A stretch of DNA of 64,000 nucleotides from an uncultured Lachnospiraceae bacterium (GTDB taxonomy: Bacteria; Bacillota; Clostridia; Lachnospirales; Lachnospiraceae): the NCBI GenBank assembly GCA_947177165.1, contig CAMWTP010000013.1, positions 1-64,000 on the forward strand. Reading direction: 5' to 3'. The notes below the pieces were generated by a model, which ran no database searches, had not been told where the DNA came from, and saw only the letters and a program-made list of their open reading frames with translations. Positions 62,279 to 64,000 of the stretch are shown here, piece after piece (positions within the stretch are counted from its first letter, which is position 1; every line of letters starts with the position of its first letter). The position numbers and the translations under genes were made by a program.

Positions 62279-63592
62279 TCAGCCAACATAGCTGATCCGC
62301 GCCCCAAGTTCTGTGAAATCTCCCACAATGTCCTGATACCCTCTTCTAATATAACCCGAATCCGCCACAGTTGTGATACCTGCCGCGCACAGACCTGCTA
62401 TGACAAGCGCCGCACCACCGCGCAGTTCCCTCGCTATGACCGTCCGCCCCTCCAGCTCCCTGCCTCCTGTCACAATCGCGGTATCTCCCTCAATTGAAAT
62501 CTCTGCCCCCATCCGCTGCAGCTCCTCCACAATGCGAAACCGGCTCGAAAAAATCTTTTCCCTGATGGCAAGTCTCCCTCTCGCCATACATGCCGCCACA
62601 AGAAGCGGTGACTGCAGATCCGTCGGGAAGTCCGGGTATATATCCGTTTCTATGTATGGAACATTTACAATCCTGGCACGGTCACATGCGCTGATCGTCA
62701 TCTCATTCCGATCCGCATCCACAGCAATCGCCGCCCCCATCGTTTTTATCGTATCACAGATGCAGTCCAGCTGTCTTATGGGAACATTTTCCAGCGTGAC
62801 CTCGCCTCCCGCTGCCAATGCTGCGAAGAGGTAGGTTCCCGCAACAATCCTGTCTGATATAATATCATACGTGACACCGTGAAGTCTTGACAGCTCTACC
62901 CCCTGTATCACAATCCTGCCTGTCTTCAGCAGTGTTCCGGAATAATCTATCCTGGCACCTGCCATATTCAGGAATTTACACAATTCAATAATCTCAGGCT
63001 CTTTTGCCGCATTCTTGATAACTGTTGTCCCCTGTGCTGTCACCGCCGCCAGGATCGCATTCTGTGTCGCCCCCACACTCGAAAACGGGAAATCAATGAC
63101 TGCCCCTCTCAGTTCATCAGCATATGCATGGATATGATTTCCTTCGATCCAGATCTGCGCCCCGAGCTTTTCCAGTCCATACAGGTGCAGGTCGATCGGC
63201 CTCTCACCGATGACACATCCGCCCGGATAGTTGACATAGACTTCCCCAAGACGCCCAAGCATCGCTCCCATCATGATGACAGACGAGCGCATGGCAGAGA
63301 CATATTTTTCCGGCAGCCTTTGCTCCCGCACACTGCGTGTGTCGATCCCGACCGTCTCTGTGTCAGGAAACGCGGTATTTACTGTCGCTCCGGTACTTTT
63401 CAAAAGACTGCACATACATTCGATATCCGTGATATCCGGACACCCCCGCAGCACGCATTTTCCCGGTATCAGCATGCACGCTGCCAGGATCGGAAGTGCT
63501 GCATTTTTCGATCCCTGTATCCGTATCCTGCCTTCCAGCGGCCTTTTTCCCTCCATTCTTATAGACTCATTGTTTCTGCCAAAAAGGGCCAT
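62279..63592 (-). CDS. murA: UDP-N-acetylglucosamine 1-carboxyvinyltransferase
   Basis: 437 residues. EPT motifs: GRIRIQGSKNAALPILAA near residue 20, GGCVIGERPIDLHLYGLEKLGA with the catalytic Cys that attacks PEP and is the fosfomycin target, and the C-terminal RGGAALVIAGLCAAG. It makes the first committed step of peptidoglycan synthesis. The start MALFGRNNESI was chosen over a GTG four codons upstream. It lies between ftsW and divIB. Confidence 0.96.
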   Translation of the reverse strand: MALFGRNNESIRMEGKRPLEGRIRIQGSKNAALPILAACMLIPGKCVLRGCPDITDIECMCSLLKSTGATVNTAFPDTETVGIDTRSVREQRLPEKYVSAMRSSVIMMGAMLGRLGEVYVNYPGGCVIGERPIDLHLYGLEKLGAQIWIEGNHIHAYADELRGAVIDFPFSSVGATQNAILAAVTAQGTTVIKNAAKEPEIIELCKFLNMAGARIDYSGTLLKTGRIVIQGVELSRLHGVTYDIISDRIVAGTYLFAALAAGGEVTLENVPIRQLDCICDTIKTMGAAIAVDADRNEMTISACDRARIVNVPYIETDIYPDFPTDLQSPLLVAACMARGRLAIREKIFSSRFRIVEELQRMGAEISIEGDTAIVTGGRELEGRTVIARELRGGAALVIAGLCAAGITTVADSGYIRRGYQDIVGDFTELGARISYVG

Positions 63593-63649
63593 AGATTTCA
63601 CCACATAATCATATCAATCATAATATTATATGCGTGAACAGATAAAAAA

Positions 63650-64000
63650 TTACCGGCAATTTTTACTTACATTCAGCACAATCCCAATCTCCGCCAGCAA
63701 AAACAGCGTCGAAGTACCGCCATAGCTGATGAAGGGCAGCGTGATGCCCGTATTGGGAATCGTGTTGGTCACAACAGCAATGTTCAGAATAACCTGTATC
63801 GCGTAATGCGCCATGACGCCCACCACAAGCAGCGAGCCAAACCGGTCCACTGTCTTGTTGGCAATGACCATGCAGCTCCAGATCAATACGACAAAAAGTA
63901 AGATAATCGCCACTGCACCGAACAATCCAAGCTCCTCGCATATGATAGAGAAAATCATGTCATTCTGTGCCTCCGGGAGGAATTTTCTCTTCTGCATACT
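63650..64000 (-). CDS. ftsW: FtsW/SpoVE/RodA-type SEDS glycosyltransferase, C-terminal part
   Basis: Only the last 115 or so residues are in the window; the gene runs past the right edge. KRKFLPEAQNDMIFSIICEELG and NTIPNTGITLPFISYGGTS are the conserved late motifs of SEDS proteins, with three or four membrane helices. SEDS proteins polymerise glycan strands from lipid II. The place before murA, divIB and ftsZ fits FtsW or SpoVE rather than RodA. Confidence 0.93.
   Translation of the reverse strand, partial: SMQKRKFLPEAQNDMIFSIICEELGLFGAVAIILLFVVLIWSCMVIANKTVDRFGSLLVVGVMAHYAIQVILNIAVVTNTIPNTGITLPFISYGGTSTLFLLAEIGIVLNVSKNCR

Noticed and set aside
1-64000. CRISPR arrays, tRNA or rRNA genes, and prophage modules
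   Set aside because: No regularly spaced repeats, no tRNA cloverleaf and no phage structural genes were seen by eye; a covariance-model search was not possible.

Overview
The window is a chromosomal segment of a spore-forming Clostridia, most likely a gut-type Lachnospiraceae. This is inferred from the complete spoIIGA-sigE-sigG locus, a SCIFF ranthipeptide pair (scfA/scfB) beside secDF, a MurE with the meso-DAP DNPR motif, a DUF5688 protein, pyruvate phosphate dikinase and the general protein style. Almost every gene is on the minus strand; only a methyltransferase (about 11.6 kb) and a CorC/HlyC-type protein (about 51.2 kb) are on the plus strand. No rRNA, tRNA, CRISPR array or complete prophage was seen.

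Layout from low to high coordinates (most transcription runs right to left). 0-0.4 kb: a shortened DUF6075 gene typical of conjugative elements. 0.6-7.7 kb: ppdK, a DUF5688 gene, efp, the shikimate genes aroQ-aroK-aroE and yqeG. 7.8-22.4 kb: an oligopeptide ABC transporter whose genes are spread out (oppA-oppB-oppC at 18.9-22.4 kb, oppD at 10.6 kb, oppF at 7.8 kb). The gaps hold small accessory genes: a DHFR/RibD-like reductase, GrpB, a GNAT, a methyltransferase, a YafQ-type toxin-antitoxin pair, an Uma2 protein plus an Uma2 relic, a PadR/HAAS/DUF4097 operon and a large LRR lipoprotein-like gene. This is the accessory part of the window. Just upstream of oppA lies a 142-bp non-coding element with terminal inverted repeats and a perfect 8-bp target duplication (MITE-like).

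23-44 kb is a housekeeping region: nrdR, ylmC/ymxH, a GH3 glucosidase, lgt, ychF, rpe, rsgA, the PASTA kinase prkC with its phosphatase stp, rlmN, rsmB, a YugP-like protease, fmt, def, priA, murE and recJ. From murE to rpe the genes are tightly packed and often overlap, so they probably form one or a few long transcripts joining wall synthesis, translation and kinase signalling. 44-51 kb: acyl-ACP thioesterase, TraX, fused secDF, the SCIFF peptide and its radical-SAM maturase, a GH25 lysozyme and a TIGR04086 membrane protein. 51-57 kb: a CorC/HlyC-type protein, a large uncharacterised protein with a degenerate cyclic-nucleotide-binding domain, an overlapping Sfp-type phosphopantetheinyl transferase and a chemoreceptor.

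57.6-64 kb is the division/sporulation locus, transcribed ftsW-murA-divIB-ftsZ, then spoIIGA-sigE-sigG. The ftsZ terminator hairpin overlaps the predicted spoIIGA promoter. That promoter has an unusually long 21-bp spacer between TTGACA and TATAAT, like the Spo0A-dependent spoIIG promoter of Bacillus, and spoIIGA appears to begin at an ATT codon. Many other genes use TTG or GTG starts. All promoters, terminators and starts here were read by eye and not computed.
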